From positions 620,001 to 684,000 of the forward strand of contig RBKR01000018.1 in NCBI GenBank assembly GCA_004835665.1: a stretch of 64,000 nt of DNA, written 5' to 3'. Made by a program: the position numbers and the translations under genes. The notes under the pieces are model-generated. The model was not told the origin of the DNA, ran no database searches, and saw only the letters and a list, made by a program, of their open reading frames with translations. The stretch comes from Phoma sp. XZ068 (taxonomy: Eukaryota; Ascomycota; Dothideomycetes; Pleosporales; Didymellaceae). This document shows positions 33,377 to 44,592 of this stretch, piece after piece (position 1 is the first letter of the stretch; each line of letters starts with the position of its first letter).

Positions 33377-35206
33377 ATGAATCTTGAAACTGTCGAAGAC
33401 ATGCTGTTCAGCGCCCCAGAGTCTCAGGAATCGATCGAAAACCTCTGGGCCGAAGACTTTAGCGATGAGGATATGCTTGACGATGCTGATAACGAATACG
33501 AATCTGACGACGACTTGTTTGATGCTCCTCTCGAAGCGACAACGGATTCATGGCAACTACTCAGCAGTCCGCTACTCATACCAGCAGACGTGTTCGTAAC
33601 AGAGAAGAACGATCCATTCGTGAGTGAAGAAGGTACCTGCTTGGCGAGAGACGAGTTGTTACCCGCAGATGTGGGTAAGAGAATGTCTCGCGACAGGTAC
33701 CATAAGAAGACTTGTAAGATGAACGCATATGCTGACGCCAGAACAGGCATTGGGTCATCGCTCGTCTTGAAGCTATGCTGGAAAGGATCGTGGATGGTCT
33801 ACTCGAGGGCAGTGAAAGGCTTACATTCACTCTCAAGAGTCGAGCTGCCATCTCAAGGCGACGGACACTTGCGCGGGATGAGGATGGGATACCCGCCCCA
33901 AAAGTCCGGCAAATATCGTTTCCTGGCAATACTGCGCAAGAAGCCTGGAACTTCAGTTGAGCAACACATGAAAACTGCCACGCCATCACTGACCAAGTAC
34001 AGCTGTCCTGCTGCGCGTCATTGAGCTTATCCACGGAAACCTTGTCGAAAATACCATCATGACGAAACGGTAATCTTCTGCTGAACTCCCCGTCACCTAA
34101 AAGCTGATGAGGGTGTTACAGAAATATCTACTACGTGCATCCGGATTTGTTCGTGAAGCAAGCAGTCGTTGATCGATGCGTGGATGACCTAGCATGCACA
34201 TTGGGCATCTCAAGATCTCAGCTCAATGTTGTATGTCGGGATGCCCCTACAATGTCATTCACTACTAACGTCAAAGACCGCTGCTGCCAAAGGGCTTGTT
34301 GCGGGATGCTTCACCATAGCCCGTGAGGATGGGACACAGGTGGACGGCATGGGTGACAAAGAGGTACGGCTGCTGCGAAACGCACGTTGCTCGAACTCAC
34401 AACATCTAGGGCATGCTTGTTCCAAAGATCGGTGAGAAAGACCAATTGAATCTCACACATGTTCGCTGGATCCTTGTCATTGAAAAAGAAGTATGTGTAG
34501 GTGCAATGCAGGCAGCAATTACTAAAGATTCTAGGCAACGTTTCGTTCGCTTCTCAGCACGACACAATGGGACAGGTTGGCCCTGCATGGGTTGGTCTTG
34601 ACCGTGGTTCTTCCATTCTCCTTCACAAATCTCGCACTGATACCATTGTAGGCAAAAGGCTACCCGGACCTATCGTCTAGGCGATTCCTGCGTCAACTGA
34701 CCGATCACGCACCACACATCCCTTTATACGCCTTCGTAGACTTGGACCCTGACGGCATCGCTATCATGTCAACGTATAAATATGGCTCGTACCGCCTCGC
34801 GCACGAAGACGTGGCACCCAACGATGCACTAGCACTGAGTTTGCCCAACATACGCTGGCTTGGTGTAAAGGGACACCATATCAGTCAAGTTCCGGCAAAC
34901 GAAATTGAAAAAGATGTAAATGCAATGCTTGAACTTCAGGGCTTGATGAGGTTGACAGCACGAGACCGTATCAAGGCAACTCGGATGCTGGAGTGGGATC
35001 TCTGTTCCAAGACTGGACCGGAACAGGAATGGAGGCGCGAGTTGCAGGTAATGCTCATGCTAGATCTCAAAGCTGAGATGCAGATCCTCGATGAGCTACC
35101 AGGAGGTGTGATCTCATTCTTGTGTATCGAACTGGACCAAACGGAAGAGAGAGAGGTTCATGCCATGGTAGAAACAGCATGCTCAGATGACGGCCTACTC
35201 TTTTAG
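33377..35206 (+). CDS. SPO11: Meiotic double-strand-break protein Spo11
   Basis: Eight exons: 33377-33696, 33747-33955, 34003-34069, 34122-34230, 34277-34363, 34410-34490, 34535-34603 and 34652-35206, giving 498 aa. The seven introns are 44-52 nt, GT-AG, and each restores the frame. It is the topoisomerase VI A-like transesterase that makes meiotic double-strand breaks. The catalytic Tyr is the second Tyr of RNIYY, split by intron 3 (Arg codon) and near residue 203. Toprim features include FVDLDPDGIAIMSTYKYGS, with the DxD metal ligands, near residue 345. SFPGNTAQEAWNF and WDRLALHGLVLTAKGYPD are also family-like. The N-terminal 100 residues are acidic and less conserved. The start is ATG 33377; a GTG lies just upstream. 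Expression should be confined to meiosis. Confidence 0.95.
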
Positions 35207-35488
35207 TGAAACACCGTGTGTCCATGCAACGCGCGGTCTACCCAGATATGAATCTAAAAAGTATACAATAAGCCGTGGGAAGCGCGCATGTTAGGTGTCT
35301 GCCCCACGATGCCGCTCTTGTCCAATGACCGCAACCGGGTGCTGCGGTGAGACAAATGCGTCCCGCCAAGGCGTGATGCTCGCTCCGCCAGCGCATCCTC
35401 CGATCACGACAGTCCACGTTCACAACTCAGACTGCGTTGCATAGCGGCCATGCATTGACCTGCAGCAGCTCCAGTAAAGCAAACTACA

Positions 35489-36949
35489 ATGTCCGAACCT
35501 CCGGCGAATACAAGATTAGCTAGTTGCCCCAGTGAGGCGCATTCGCACCCTCACCTTGCTGCCCCTCTCCCGAACCACCCTGCCGCTGGTGTAGCGGACT
35601 CGAACGCGCTCCCACCAACACTGACACCGGCCACCACAACAAGGCAGTCGGTAGCCTTGGGTGGTGTCTCGACGCTCTGGGCGCACAATTCTGCATCTAC
35701 CCACGAGACTGTGAACATCGCAGTACCGTCCGACGCAACGCAGGCCGACGCTCATGAGCGACATTACGACCTGGCCGCGAGTACAGGCTCGGTGCCTAGT
35801 ACTACTACAACATTGACGAATACACTGCCCCCATTACAGTCTGCTGCCATTCGTGCCCTCAACGCCCCTGCGTTCCACGCCCAAAGCAAGCCCGCGAAGT
35901 CGACGTCTAGCAAGACAACCGTCACAAGCCAGCCGGTCGTTGTGCGAACGTATTCAGGATCACGTCACACGTCTAGGCCAGGCTCTGGCTTCAACACCCC
36001 GCGGTCCTTTGCCATGAACGGAAATGCCAATGTTTCTGCGCTGGCAGCTGGTTTAGCGCGCCAGACAGAACAACTGCCTGCCCTCGAAGACTTCTCGTTC
36101 TCGGCGATCCTCCGCGCAGTTGACCCAGAGATAAGAGATGCCATCGATGCTATTGCTGAGATATGTGCCCGAAGCCGATTGAGTTTGGCTGACGAGTACG
36201 ACGCACATCTTCCTCCTCAAGGTGAGATAACAGGGACTGGACCAGGCTGGGTTGCCAGCACGGGAGCTCTTGCAGGGCGAGGACGTCTGTCTCGAATCAG
36301 CCAAGGATGGACGGCTGCAGACAATACATTGATGGCTGTGCCGGAAGCGAGTTCCTCGAGCGAGAGGTTGGCACAAGAGGGTAGAGATACAACCGCCGAA
36401 GGGAAGAAGAAGAGGAGCCAGTCAGCGTATGGCAGCTTGAAAAGCGTTATCAGTGGAGGTAGCAGTGGGAAGAGGAAGTCGATTGAAACGACCACGTTCG
36501 AACGGCCCGATGCCGGACAAGAGGAACAGCAGCGGCCACATGGACCAGCATGGACAATCAGAGCCGCATCGCAGAACGAGGATCACCCAGCCATCACCAT
36601 CGACACTACACCACAGGCTTCTAAGCAGCTGGCCTTTGACGCATCTGTGCTTCAGGATCTACCAGAGACAAATAGCACATTGGGTCTGCGACCATGGACT
36701 GCTATATCACAGCAAAGATCTGTACATCGCCGCAACTGGTCGACTGCCACATTCTCGGTCGATCAGACTACCTTGAAACCACGATCAAACACAATAACTT
36801 CATTGACATCGTGGCTGCCGTGGCCGCGTACAGCTGCACTGAGCCATGACACACAGCAGGAATTAACAAAGGCGGAAACCCGGTTACGTGAGATGCTAAT
36901 GTCATCACAGAGCATTGGCAAAGGTAAAGCAACTGTGGGTGTCGTGTGA
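35489..36949 (+). CDS. Hypothetical Ser/Thr-rich protein
   Basis: Single exon of 486 codons from ATG 35489 to TGA at 36949. Most of it is low-complexity (Ser, Thr, Ala, Pro, His) and probably disordered. The one ordered-looking stretch is around residues 200-240 (EDFSFSAILRAVDPEIRDAI, then IAEICARSRLSLADEYDAH), a likely helical segment that may be the conserved core. A Lys/Ser block (GKKKRSQSAYGSLKSV) follows, resembling phosphorylation-rich linkers. No signal peptide, membrane span or catalytic motif is seen. The length of the open frame and coding-like composition support a gene. I do not recognise the family. Confidence 0.75.
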   Translation: MSEPPANTRLASCPSEAHSHPHLAAPLPNHPAAGVADSNALPPTLTPATTTRQSVALGGVSTLWAHNSASTHETVNIAVPSDATQADAHERHYDLAASTGSVPSTTTTLTNTLPPLQSAAIRALNAPAFHAQSKPAKSTSSKTTVTSQPVVVRTYSGSRHTSRPGSGFNTPRSFAMNGNANVSALAAGLARQTEQLPALEDFSFSAILRAVDPEIRDAIDAIAEICARSRLSLADEYDAHLPPQGEITGTGPGWVASTGALAGRGRLSRISQGWTAADNTLMAVPEASSSSERLAQEGRDTTAEGKKKRSQSAYGSLKSVISGGSSGKRKSIETTTFERPDAGQEEQQRPHGPAWTIRAASQNEDHPAITIDTTPQASKQLAFDASVLQDLPETNSTLGLRPWTAISQQRSVHRRNWSTATFSVDQTTLKPRSNTITSLTSWLPWPRTAALSHDTQQELTKAETRLREMLMSSQSIGKGKATVGVV

Positions 36950-37353
36950 GGGTTGACCTACCTGCACAGTAGTTGTATTTGTTCGGACTACATGTTGATG
37001 AATTTTGAGGCACAGGCAGAGATTTATCTGCGGTCTGTACATGCATGGAATGTATGCACATCACGATTAACGAAACTGTACTGTAGCATGATATAATGAA
37101 TAACGAGGTATGAATTACGTTACTTTGAATGACTTCGGGGGTCTTCGTCCTTGCCCGCATGCACTTGCATCCCATGACGTGTGCTAAACCGGAATAGGCA
37201 ACGAGCATACATCACATCGTGGGGTAGCTTCTACCTCGGAACCTTCGTTGACGTTATCATCCCTTACCTTCCCATGCGTGTCCATACAGATCATATTTGC
37301 TAGGCTTATGAGCCGCCTCTCACCAACCGTGCGTCAGATTCACCAAGACCAGG
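36950..37353. other. Short intergenic spacer
   Basis: 404 bp between two plus-strand genes. AT-rich near 37000-37120 and otherwise unremarkable. It should contain the 3' UTR of the hypothetical gene and the promoter of the F-box-like gene. Confidence 0.5.
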
Positions 37354-38502
37354 ATGGACTACCACCAGAGACGTACCTTGGCCAATGTATGCGAGGATGT
37401 GATTCTTGTGATAACTGATTTCCTTTCCCTGCAGCGCTCAGAAGGAGAAACCCCAATCAAGACCCTGTCAAGCGTCAACCGCCGGCTTCGAGATATCTTG
37501 AGCCCAATCCTGTTCAAGTCACTGTACATCAACCGACCCTTGAGCCAGCTCAGCAGCACTTCACTTGTCTATCAATATGGGAAAGTTCTTAAGATCGACA
37601 TGTTCGGATCTATGTGGTGGTGGTGTTCTGGAAAGTACGTGTCAAGTAAAGACGCCCTGGAACTCTTTGCGTGCGTCCAAAGGATGCGGCAACTGAAGAA
37701 GTTGGAGGTGGCGATGATGAAAAGGAATCTAGATGTCTTTGTGTGTGCATTTGAAGAGGTGGATGACGCGCAAAGATTCTTGCTACCAGGGGTCGAAACA
37801 TTGGTTGTCACTTCTGCCGCTGCGTTCTTAGCATCTCACTGTCCGGATCTGAAGCACCTCATTGTCGAAGATGCACCGACTTGCATGATCGAGACCTACA
37901 TCGACGTACCTACACGACTGATTCCAGTACATCCCCAACTGATCGGGGGGCAGTGGACATATCCACAGCTCACGCACTTCGAAACAACGGCGAATTGGTC
38001 GGCAGAGGAAATTGCAGCACTTGTGCCATTGTTCCCGCGCCTGCAATATCTACACATGCGTAGCGACGCTTATTGCTACCGTGCATCCATAGCCGCGATC
38101 ATGCAGCTGTTAGGATACAGTCTCAGGGATCTGCACACCCTCAAACTCAACAAAGTAGGCAACCTCGACATGGGCTTCCGAGCGGTCTGGAAGCGCAGCG
38201 TAACAGCATGTGCCACTGAAGCCCAACGAAGAGCACTGTGGTTTCAGAACGAAGCTCACAGGGTCGAAGCTGAGAACAATGTTGCGCGACTGGCATTTAT
38301 AAGTATCGATCGGCTGAAGGAATGCTGGATCGGCGACAAGCGTGTTGCACGGCGGTCGGCAGGCTGCAACGGCAAGGCTGACTTGAGCTGGGTCTGGGAG
38401 CGGAGAAGAGAAGATATCGATGCCTGTACCCAGAGCCCGGAGTGGGCAAACTACCGAGCGGAGAAAGAAGCGGTGGTGGTTTGCAGCGAGGTTTGCACGT
38501 AG
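37354..38502 (+). CDS. F-box-like leucine-rich protein
   Basis: Single exon of 382 codons. The N-terminus (EDVILVITDFLSLQRS ... IKTLSSVNRRLRDILSPILF) has the spacing of a degenerate F-box: an acidic-hydrophobic first helix, then LxxVNRRLRxxLxPxLF. It is followed by leucine-rich segments (LPGVETLVVTS, CPDLKHLIVED, FPRLQYLHMRS, LRDLHTLKLNK) spaced like irregular LRRs. Such proteins are abundant in Pleosporales and other fungi and are thought to be substrate receptors of SCF ubiquitin ligases. No substrate can be named. The C-terminal 100 residues are charged with several Trp. The F-box is weak, so binding to Skp1 is inferred. Confidence 0.78.
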   Translation: MDYHQRRTLANVCEDVILVITDFLSLQRSEGETPIKTLSSVNRRLRDILSPILFKSLYINRPLSQLSSTSLVYQYGKVLKIDMFGSMWWWCSGKYVSSKDALELFACVQRMRQLKKLEVAMMKRNLDVFVCAFEEVDDAQRFLLPGVETLVVTSAAAFLASHCPDLKHLIVEDAPTCMIETYIDVPTRLIPVHPQLIGGQWTYPQLTHFETTANWSAEEIAALVPLFPRLQYLHMRSDAYCYRASIAAIMQLLGYSLRDLHTLKLNKVGNLDMGFRAVWKRSVTACATEAQRRALWFQNEAHRVEAENNVARLAFISIDRLKECWIGDKRVARRSAGCNGKADLSWVWERRREDIDACTQSPEWANYRAEKEAVVVCSEVCT

Positions 38503-41500
38503 AGCGTAAAGGCTGCCCCAGCACGCAAGGCTCTTCAACTGGATCCAAATTTTGGAAACAACAGCAGCATGCACATGCCTTGGACCAAGTATATGGAATC
38601 TTGCTTTTCGCCCGTGTCTCGCATGCATATTCCGAGTACGGTCTCCCGGACACACTACCATCTCACCACATTCCGCAATAGCGTTGAAGGCCAGCAATCG
38701 ACAAGCCTCTTTGGAGTCAATTACGATGTACTACAATTCATTTTCGACGCACCCGGTTCGTATGTCAACCCATTGGACAACGTTTTGAAGAATAATCTAA
38801 AATCACCTACTCTGGGTTTTATTAGAAACCTGCGGATTACGCACGATCTAGCAGAGCCGATACGTTGTCGCGCAGCTGATACGGTCGTAACGCCAGCGTC
38901 AACGGCGACCACACTGTGGATAGATCGAACGCGACTTACCTACTGTTCAAAGCTTCAAAGTTCTAGGTGTCATGGTTGAATGTCACCTGCGACAGATACG
39001 GGCATACTAGGCGGAAAGAGGACAAGAAAAGATAATGTCCCCCCTTGTACAGGAGATTATTGTGACATCACCTCTATGACGAGGAAATCCAATGGAGATA
39101 CATTGCCGCCTTCTTCCAGGTGGCGTCAGGGCTCAGCTTCTATCGAAACATTCCCCTACCTGACTTAAGAGGCTGAAACTTCACTTCGCCAACAACGTGC
39201 GTCATGGATCACGATCAGGATTAGTCAGAGCAGTTCTCAGGATAGTAAGGAACAGTTGGAATACTTGGAGGTATATTCTCCCATCCTGCATGTACTTACC
39301 CTGTGAACATGTTGATCGTTCGTAGGCGTCCAGGTTTGGGATATGTGTATGTAACAAAGACAATTGTCACGTAAATAATGGCAGGTAGTTGCGCGCACGC
39401 TAGCTTGTTTTTCGATCTCGATGTTGCCAATGACATACCCCCTCCCCTTCCCAACCTCCCTCAGTTCTCCCAAACGAACCCTTGCATCAGCACAAGCATC
39501 CCAGAATACTCTCCGTCTTACCTTGCGCTCGCCTACTCCCGCACCGCGTCACCTCGCCTCAAACGTCACCGACATGCCGCAGCCAAGCATTCGCTGCGGT
39601 CCAGTCCGCTCTGAAGAAGCAACAGTGGGGCGAACGACGTAGCTGCAGCCAAGTGTGAGCACAGGCGGTAAGCTGATACTCATGGACCATGTCTGACGTC
39701 GGCTCATCACCGAGCAGGAGCTTTGATGTCACTTGTGGAGAGGAATGTGGACACTCAATACAAGGGACTGAAAGGTGGGTTTCGAGCCCGAGGAAGGAGC
39801 ACGCGATGAGATCCATGGTCGGAAGATTAAACCGTTAGTGGCTCGCTGTATGCGGACTGGTGCGTTAAATACAGAAGAGCATGCTGCACCCGAGGACGTT
39901 GCGTGAGAGGCTAGAGTCTAAGCACGCCCCATTCGGATGCAAGTCAAGAGTTGAACCAGTGTAGGGTGCCAATGCAGATCTCTAAGACGGCTCCATGGTA
40001 GGAAAGCTCGTTACGAGACTGCGAACAAGGAGCTCGAAGGATGAATTTCTGTTTGATGTAGAGAATGGCCTGTTGGGAGAGGGGCGAGATATGTGACCTC
40101 ACAGCCTTCGAGTAGGGACCGACATCAGGAAATTCAGGTTCCCAACTCGATGCATGCTCATCCCTACAAATTTAATTAGGCCTGTCGATGTACTGCAATG
40201 TTCTTGCGATGCGCACAAGCTCCAGTGCCAGTTCTCTAAGATGCATTGCAATGCATTCGGACCAAGGGCCGCATATTGACTGCTTTGACGTCGGTTTCCT
40301 ACGAAAGAGCGGGGGGCGTGACGCTTGATGTGGAAGAAGGATGGCGAGTGGATGTGAGTGGTTGATGGCGATGTGGGATCTGCAGATTGGCACGTTCTGC
40401 AAGTGCGGGACAAAAGCTACTACAAGATGGAATTGGCTGTGGAGGGATTCTAGGTCTGCTGATCTGGAGGGTCGAGATGACTTGTGAAACGCTCGCGAAT
40501 ATCGTAATCCTGAAGCGTATCAGCTCAGAAGGGGAGCGACGAAAGCGGACAATTGTATGAAGATTTTATAGTGCTAGTGCGCGTTACGAAGGATGACGAG
40601 GAAAGATGGGACAGCCGCAACTATGAAAGGGGTGCTTGATGATAGCTCGGACTCACGACTAGCAACACCAAAACTACCAGTGCATATCCTGGTCCAATTG
40701 CAGGAATCTGTGCGTCTGTGAGAAAGAGCAATGTTGTGTGCTAAGCCTTTAAGAAACTCCAGCCGCGCTCCAGCCGCGCATTGCCTCAAGGCCAGATTCA
40801 TCGTGTATCATTCAATGACATCGCCCTAAGTATCACGTTCAGCTCGTGGTACTTGCGCCTGTTGCGCTGAGCTGAAGAGAGCCTGCAATGTGAGGCTGGA
40901 CGGGAGGCCTGTCGCCCGCCATCGTCACGATTGACGTTCTTCGTGCAAAACATCTCTTCCATAGCGGATAAGGTGGGACTCGATGACCGCAACCCTGCAT
41001 GAGAGGTGCGGCAAGCTATGCTTCTATAGGCCTAGTCGACCGTAAATCGCTTCCGCATAAAGTAGGTATGACGCTGAGTAGCGCCTCTTCCCTCAAGCCG
41101 CACGACAAGGGGTCATTTTGGAAAGATCCCGTCGTTCGTGAGAATCCGCATTTCTGGGTCTTTGGCATTGCAGTGTGGTCGAGTCGAATTGCTGAAGGCA
41201 GGTCTGACGTCTGGCGTGTTGCAACCATCATACGAACTCGACGGCTTCTCAAATTTTCCGGTGGAAGGAAGTGCGTCATGCTCCATTGTGAAGGCGAACT
41301 TCTGCGAACAGCACTCCCAGCGCAGCAACACTAGTAGTTCCCAACACACCAAGTGCGTGGTTCCTGGGGTTCCTACAAAGAGGACCTTATCAGATGTGAC
41401 AATCTCGGTATTAATTGAAGATGCTGCGAGACGGCTTGCCAACCAAGTTGCGGCCAAGGGTGTGTTGCTTCCGGATATTCGTGTGACGCCCAATGAGCGC

Positions 41501-42073
41501 ATATGGCCTGTGCCAACCCACCTGTCACTGGCCAGACACGTTAGCCTGCGGTCAAGTGCTTTCTGCGTGCAGGACCCTGAATGCAAGCATGGTCAGGGAC
41601 CGTCACTGGTGACGCGGAGAATGGCGTCAAGATTCACACTTCCAACCGAGATCCCAACGTGCAAAGTTGCCGCGAAACAGGGGTCTACGTATCGTCTCAA
41701 GCTGGTTGGATGGCTGTGAAACCCGAATGTGTGTTCTTGCCAGAGGGCACTCCCAGAAGGAGTAGGACCCTGTAGATCTGTTACGGCAAGCCTTGCACTA
41801 GAGTGGGTCATTGTGTGCCGATAGTTTTGTTGATCCTTTACCATATGCGATCATGACCGGCAACGCAGAAGGGAGCCTTGCTCCGTTCCCGCTGCTACGT
41901 TGAATAGCGGCCATGGTGAGCGGGGGGATTCTATATAGTTGCAGCCTCTCCCACCTCAGACCTGAAAACCAGCCATATATACACTAGATCGAGCATCAAA
42001 CCTTCAACATCCATTCACCAGACATCAAGCTTCAAAGCCATCTAAAGGTCACCTATCATTCACCATCGACACA
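38503..42073. other. Gene-poor region, possible remnants
   Basis: 3.6 kb with no gene I can support. A 136-codon plus-strand frame from ATG 38569 to 38979 follows the F-box-like gene closely and contains LFGVNYDVLQFIFDAPGSYV, which has an F-box-tail or LRR flavour; it could be a decayed relative, but the match is weak. A longer plus-strand frame at 41138-41719 lacks an ATG. No repeats or transposon motifs are visible. Confidence 0.45.
41931..41981 (+). promoter_or_regulatory. TATA-like elements before small gene
   Basis: CTATATAG at 41931-41938 and TATATA at 41976-41981 lie about 140 and 95 bp before the ATG at 42074. The leader between them and the ATG is rich in CATC/CAAC repeats, a style seen in strongly expressed small genes of filamentous fungi. 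This supports the small gene being real and probably inducible. Confidence 0.5.
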
Positions 42074-42388
42074 ATGTCTTCCGCAGGAGCATCCGTCTAT
42101 GTTACCGACAACTTTTCCGAGCCCATGACCGCTCAACATAACTTCGTCAACAACTTTGACCTCGACAACCCGCAGGATGCCATGTGCGCCTACCAAAGGT
42201 ATGTTCCACTCCATCATCGACCACATCACCATCTGCGAGACCATCATCTAACCTTTACCAGGATCATGCACGAACACACCAAGCGCCAGCTCAGCACTGC
42301 GACCGACTCCGCTCGTCGACGAACAGGCATGACCCAGTCATCAGCAGATGCTCCGCGCGCCAACTCAATCTCTTCGAGCGACTCATAA
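42074..42388 (+). CDS. Small conserved-looking protein, 83 aa
   Basis: Two exons, 42074-42198 and 42262-42388. The 63-nt intron (GTATGT...CAG) is in frame and has no stop, so an unspliced 104-aa reading is also open; the spliced form joins YQR to IMHEHTKRQL without the odd His-rich insert. The product is hydrophilic: an N-terminal part rich in Asn/Asp/Phe (HNFVNNFDLDNPQDAM), then a basic helix (MHEHTKRQLSTATDSARRR) and a Ser-rich end. I have a vague memory of small stress- or conidiation-linked fungal proteins with a similar M-H-x-H-T-K core, but cannot name the family. A TATA-like promoter supports expression. Confidence 0.7.
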   Translation: MSSAGASVYVTDNFSEPMTAQHNFVNNFDLDNPQDAMCAYQRYVPLHHRPHHHLRDHHLTFTRIMHEHTKRQLSTATDSARRRTGMTQSSADAPRANSISSSDS

Positions 42389-43723
42389 TGTCGGCAACCA
42401 GCCAACATTACTTTCTTGCGAACATTAGCGAAAGGTTGATCAGGAGTCAACCTTATTAGTCGTCCCCTATGTACACATTCCCATCAACTTGATGGTCCAC
42501 GGCATTGAAAGGCGTTCCGGTTTATGAAGATATTTAGAGACGAAGCATGGTGTTAGGTTACATGATAGGCGGATACCATTGAATTCAAGCCTCATGCGCT
42601 ATTATGCGCTTTCTTCATACTGCATTGTCATCGTAATGCGTGCTTATGCCACCGATTGGAGGAGTACTACAGTACAAATTTCAACATCACTGCTTTGCGG
42701 CGTTCTCAGTGCGGAAGGATAAGGCAATTCCTGCCCTCAATTACTACTCCATCAAGGCATACCTGACAATTCCACCAGAAAGTCAAACTATCTCATTAAT
42801 CTGTTCGCGTCAATCTATGATACACCATCCTTACTACGGATGCAGGGTCTGCAGAGCCCCATCTCGCACTAGTTTAGTGCAAATCTACAACCAAGGTCAC
42901 GAAACCAGTTCTCACATGCGCTAGCATCTCTTAGAATCTTTACTGTAGGCATCACTACCTCAAACCCTGTTATCGACCTCTGGAACGTGGATATTAATCC
43001 TGCCGAGCTCTGGTGTGCAAGCGTTGAAGAGACCATCAACCTTGTTTTTGGAGCTACATATTCAAGATATTCGACGCTGGAGTCGGGCCTTTGTTGGGCC
43101 TTGGGATGGGGCCTGTTTATGATGTGGACGATAAACCCGGCGGTACCTGCTTTTGCTGGCATGACAACCCCGGGATGAGGCTAGCTCACGATGTATATTT
43201 TACGTGCTCATTTACTGCAGAGTATCGTCTCCGGCTGCCCGCGGAACGTAGCCATTGTTCACGGAATGTTGGAGATAGCGCTGTAGCCTCCACCTTGATA
43301 TGGGACGTTTGTATTATTCCACACCATCCTCACGATACTGTCATAAAGTAATGCTAAAAAGAGGCTTCCTCGTAGTAGGAGCCTAAACAGCTAGACTTCA
43401 GTCGCTAGGTGTTGATTTCTCTCAACATTGAGACAACGCATCTACGCATTCAAGTTGAAATGCAATCATGAAACTCCTTGTCAATTACAATGCGACATCC
43501 TCGTCTCGTGAACAACATTAAACATCCAACAGGGCCCACATTACTTCTCAATAGACAATGCATCTCGGACTTATCCGTCAATCCTGGTGACCGACACTCC
43601 GGGTATAGGCCTCATCCGCACATCTCCACTCCACCATTACAATCGATCGGCCATACCACTGCAGCCACCGAATCGAGGTACGATCTTTACTCTACCCCAC
43701 CTGCTCCGTCCTCTCGCTCTCCT
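42389..43723. other. Intergenic region, no supported gene
   Basis: 1.3 kb between the convergent 83-aa gene and the Pmp3-type gene. Short frames near 42640-43180 contain hydrophobic stretches, but they begin inside sequence without splice context. I see no gene. Confidence 0.45.
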
Positions 43724-44175
43724 CTACACGGTAGTCGTTCCGTACCCTTGCTGCGCAGGGGGCATACCTATTGGCGCCGGCTGCACTACCACGCCGTGAG
43801 TCCCTCCGTTCTGGACTTTCTTGCTGTACACGCCCGGGGCCAGACTGCCATCGTACCTGCCGGCCCGAATATCGTCGCGGCGCTTGTAAAACACGTACTC
43901 GATGTAGAAGGCGTGGATGTGGCCGGGAAAGTAACTAAGATAGTGTAAGTACGTATAGAGCTTGGTTCGGACGAGAAGACTTGGAGTCGACATGGAAAAG
44001 GAAACGTACCCGAGGATTGTGAGGAGGATGTTGATGAGGAGGTCAACGCCGCAGCCTGCAACGAGGAAAACGCCTACAGGTGGAACTGGGAGCCGTTAGT
44101 ATGCATGGTTGAGCGGGGATGAGATAGGCACATACAGAAGATTGTAATAATGATGAGGAGGATTGTTTTGATCAT
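43724..44175 (-). CDS. PMP3: Pmp3/SNA-type membrane proteolipid
   Basis: Three exons, 44175-44136, 44085-44010 and 43934-43724, giving 108 aa. Introns are 50 and 75 nt with GT-AG ends, and the frames close. It has two transmembrane segments: residues 2-16 (IKTILLIIITIFF) with PPVGVFLVAGCG following, and LLINILLTILGYFPGHIHAFYI. This is the UPF0057/Pmp3 fold. The loop and FPGHIHAFYI are family signatures. Yeast Pmp3 (55 aa) maintains plasma-membrane potential and salt tolerance; the fungal SNA proteins carry longer tails. Here a hydrophilic tail of about 50 residues (RAGRYDGSLAPGVYSKKV, then Gln/Pro/Gly/Thr-rich) places it nearer the tailed forms. Exons of 40 and 76 nt explain why simple frame scanning misses the start. 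Confidence 0.93.
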
Positions 44176-44442
44176 GACGGCGGTTTCCGATTTATTCGTG
44201 ATATGCTTTATTAACTTTGGTGGGTTGAAATTGGTGTCTTATGACTGCGATCAGTCCGTTTGCGTGCGAACAATGCCACGGGTAGCGGGAGGTATTATTG
44301 ATTATGACTGGAAGCCTGCGCTTGTGCATGTGAGAGGACCCTGTGCTTATAACAATTTCTTTGTCAGTCACGCCAGCGTTTGCTGCGCGCGAAGTGAGAC
44401 GTCACTTCCCGGTTCCAGAGCACTTGATTGGGCAGGAAGGCC

Positions 44443-44477
44443 TGCGCCACGGGTGCCACGGCAAATCGCGTGGCGCA
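44443..44477. repeat. Inverted repeat, 9-bp arms
   Basis: TGCGCCACG and CGTGGCGCA, exact complements with a 17-nt spacer, about 270-300 bp upstream of the Pmp3-type start. It could be a binding site for a dimeric regulator or a hairpin. Confidence 0.6.
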
Positions 44478-44555
44478 TAGACGTTAAAGTTAGTGCTGCC
44501 GCGTTGTCACCCGATGAGGGTGAGGTGCGCAATCCTTCGTATTCCGCATTCCGCA

Positions 44556-44592
44556 AGTAGAAGAAAAGTCGAGTAGAAGAAAAGTCAAGTAG
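44556..44592 (+). repeat. 16-bp direct repeat, two copies
   Basis: The unit AGTAGAAGAAAAGTCG is followed at once by AGTAGAAGAAAAGTCA and a partial third copy AGTAG. It lies just past the 3' end of the P450 gene and upstream of the Pmp3-type gene. Confidence 0.7.

Noticed and set aside
41138..41719. 193-codon plus-strand frame
   Set aside because: It opens from GTG, lacks an ATG at a sensible place and has no recognisable motif; the opposite strand is also open, which suggests chance.
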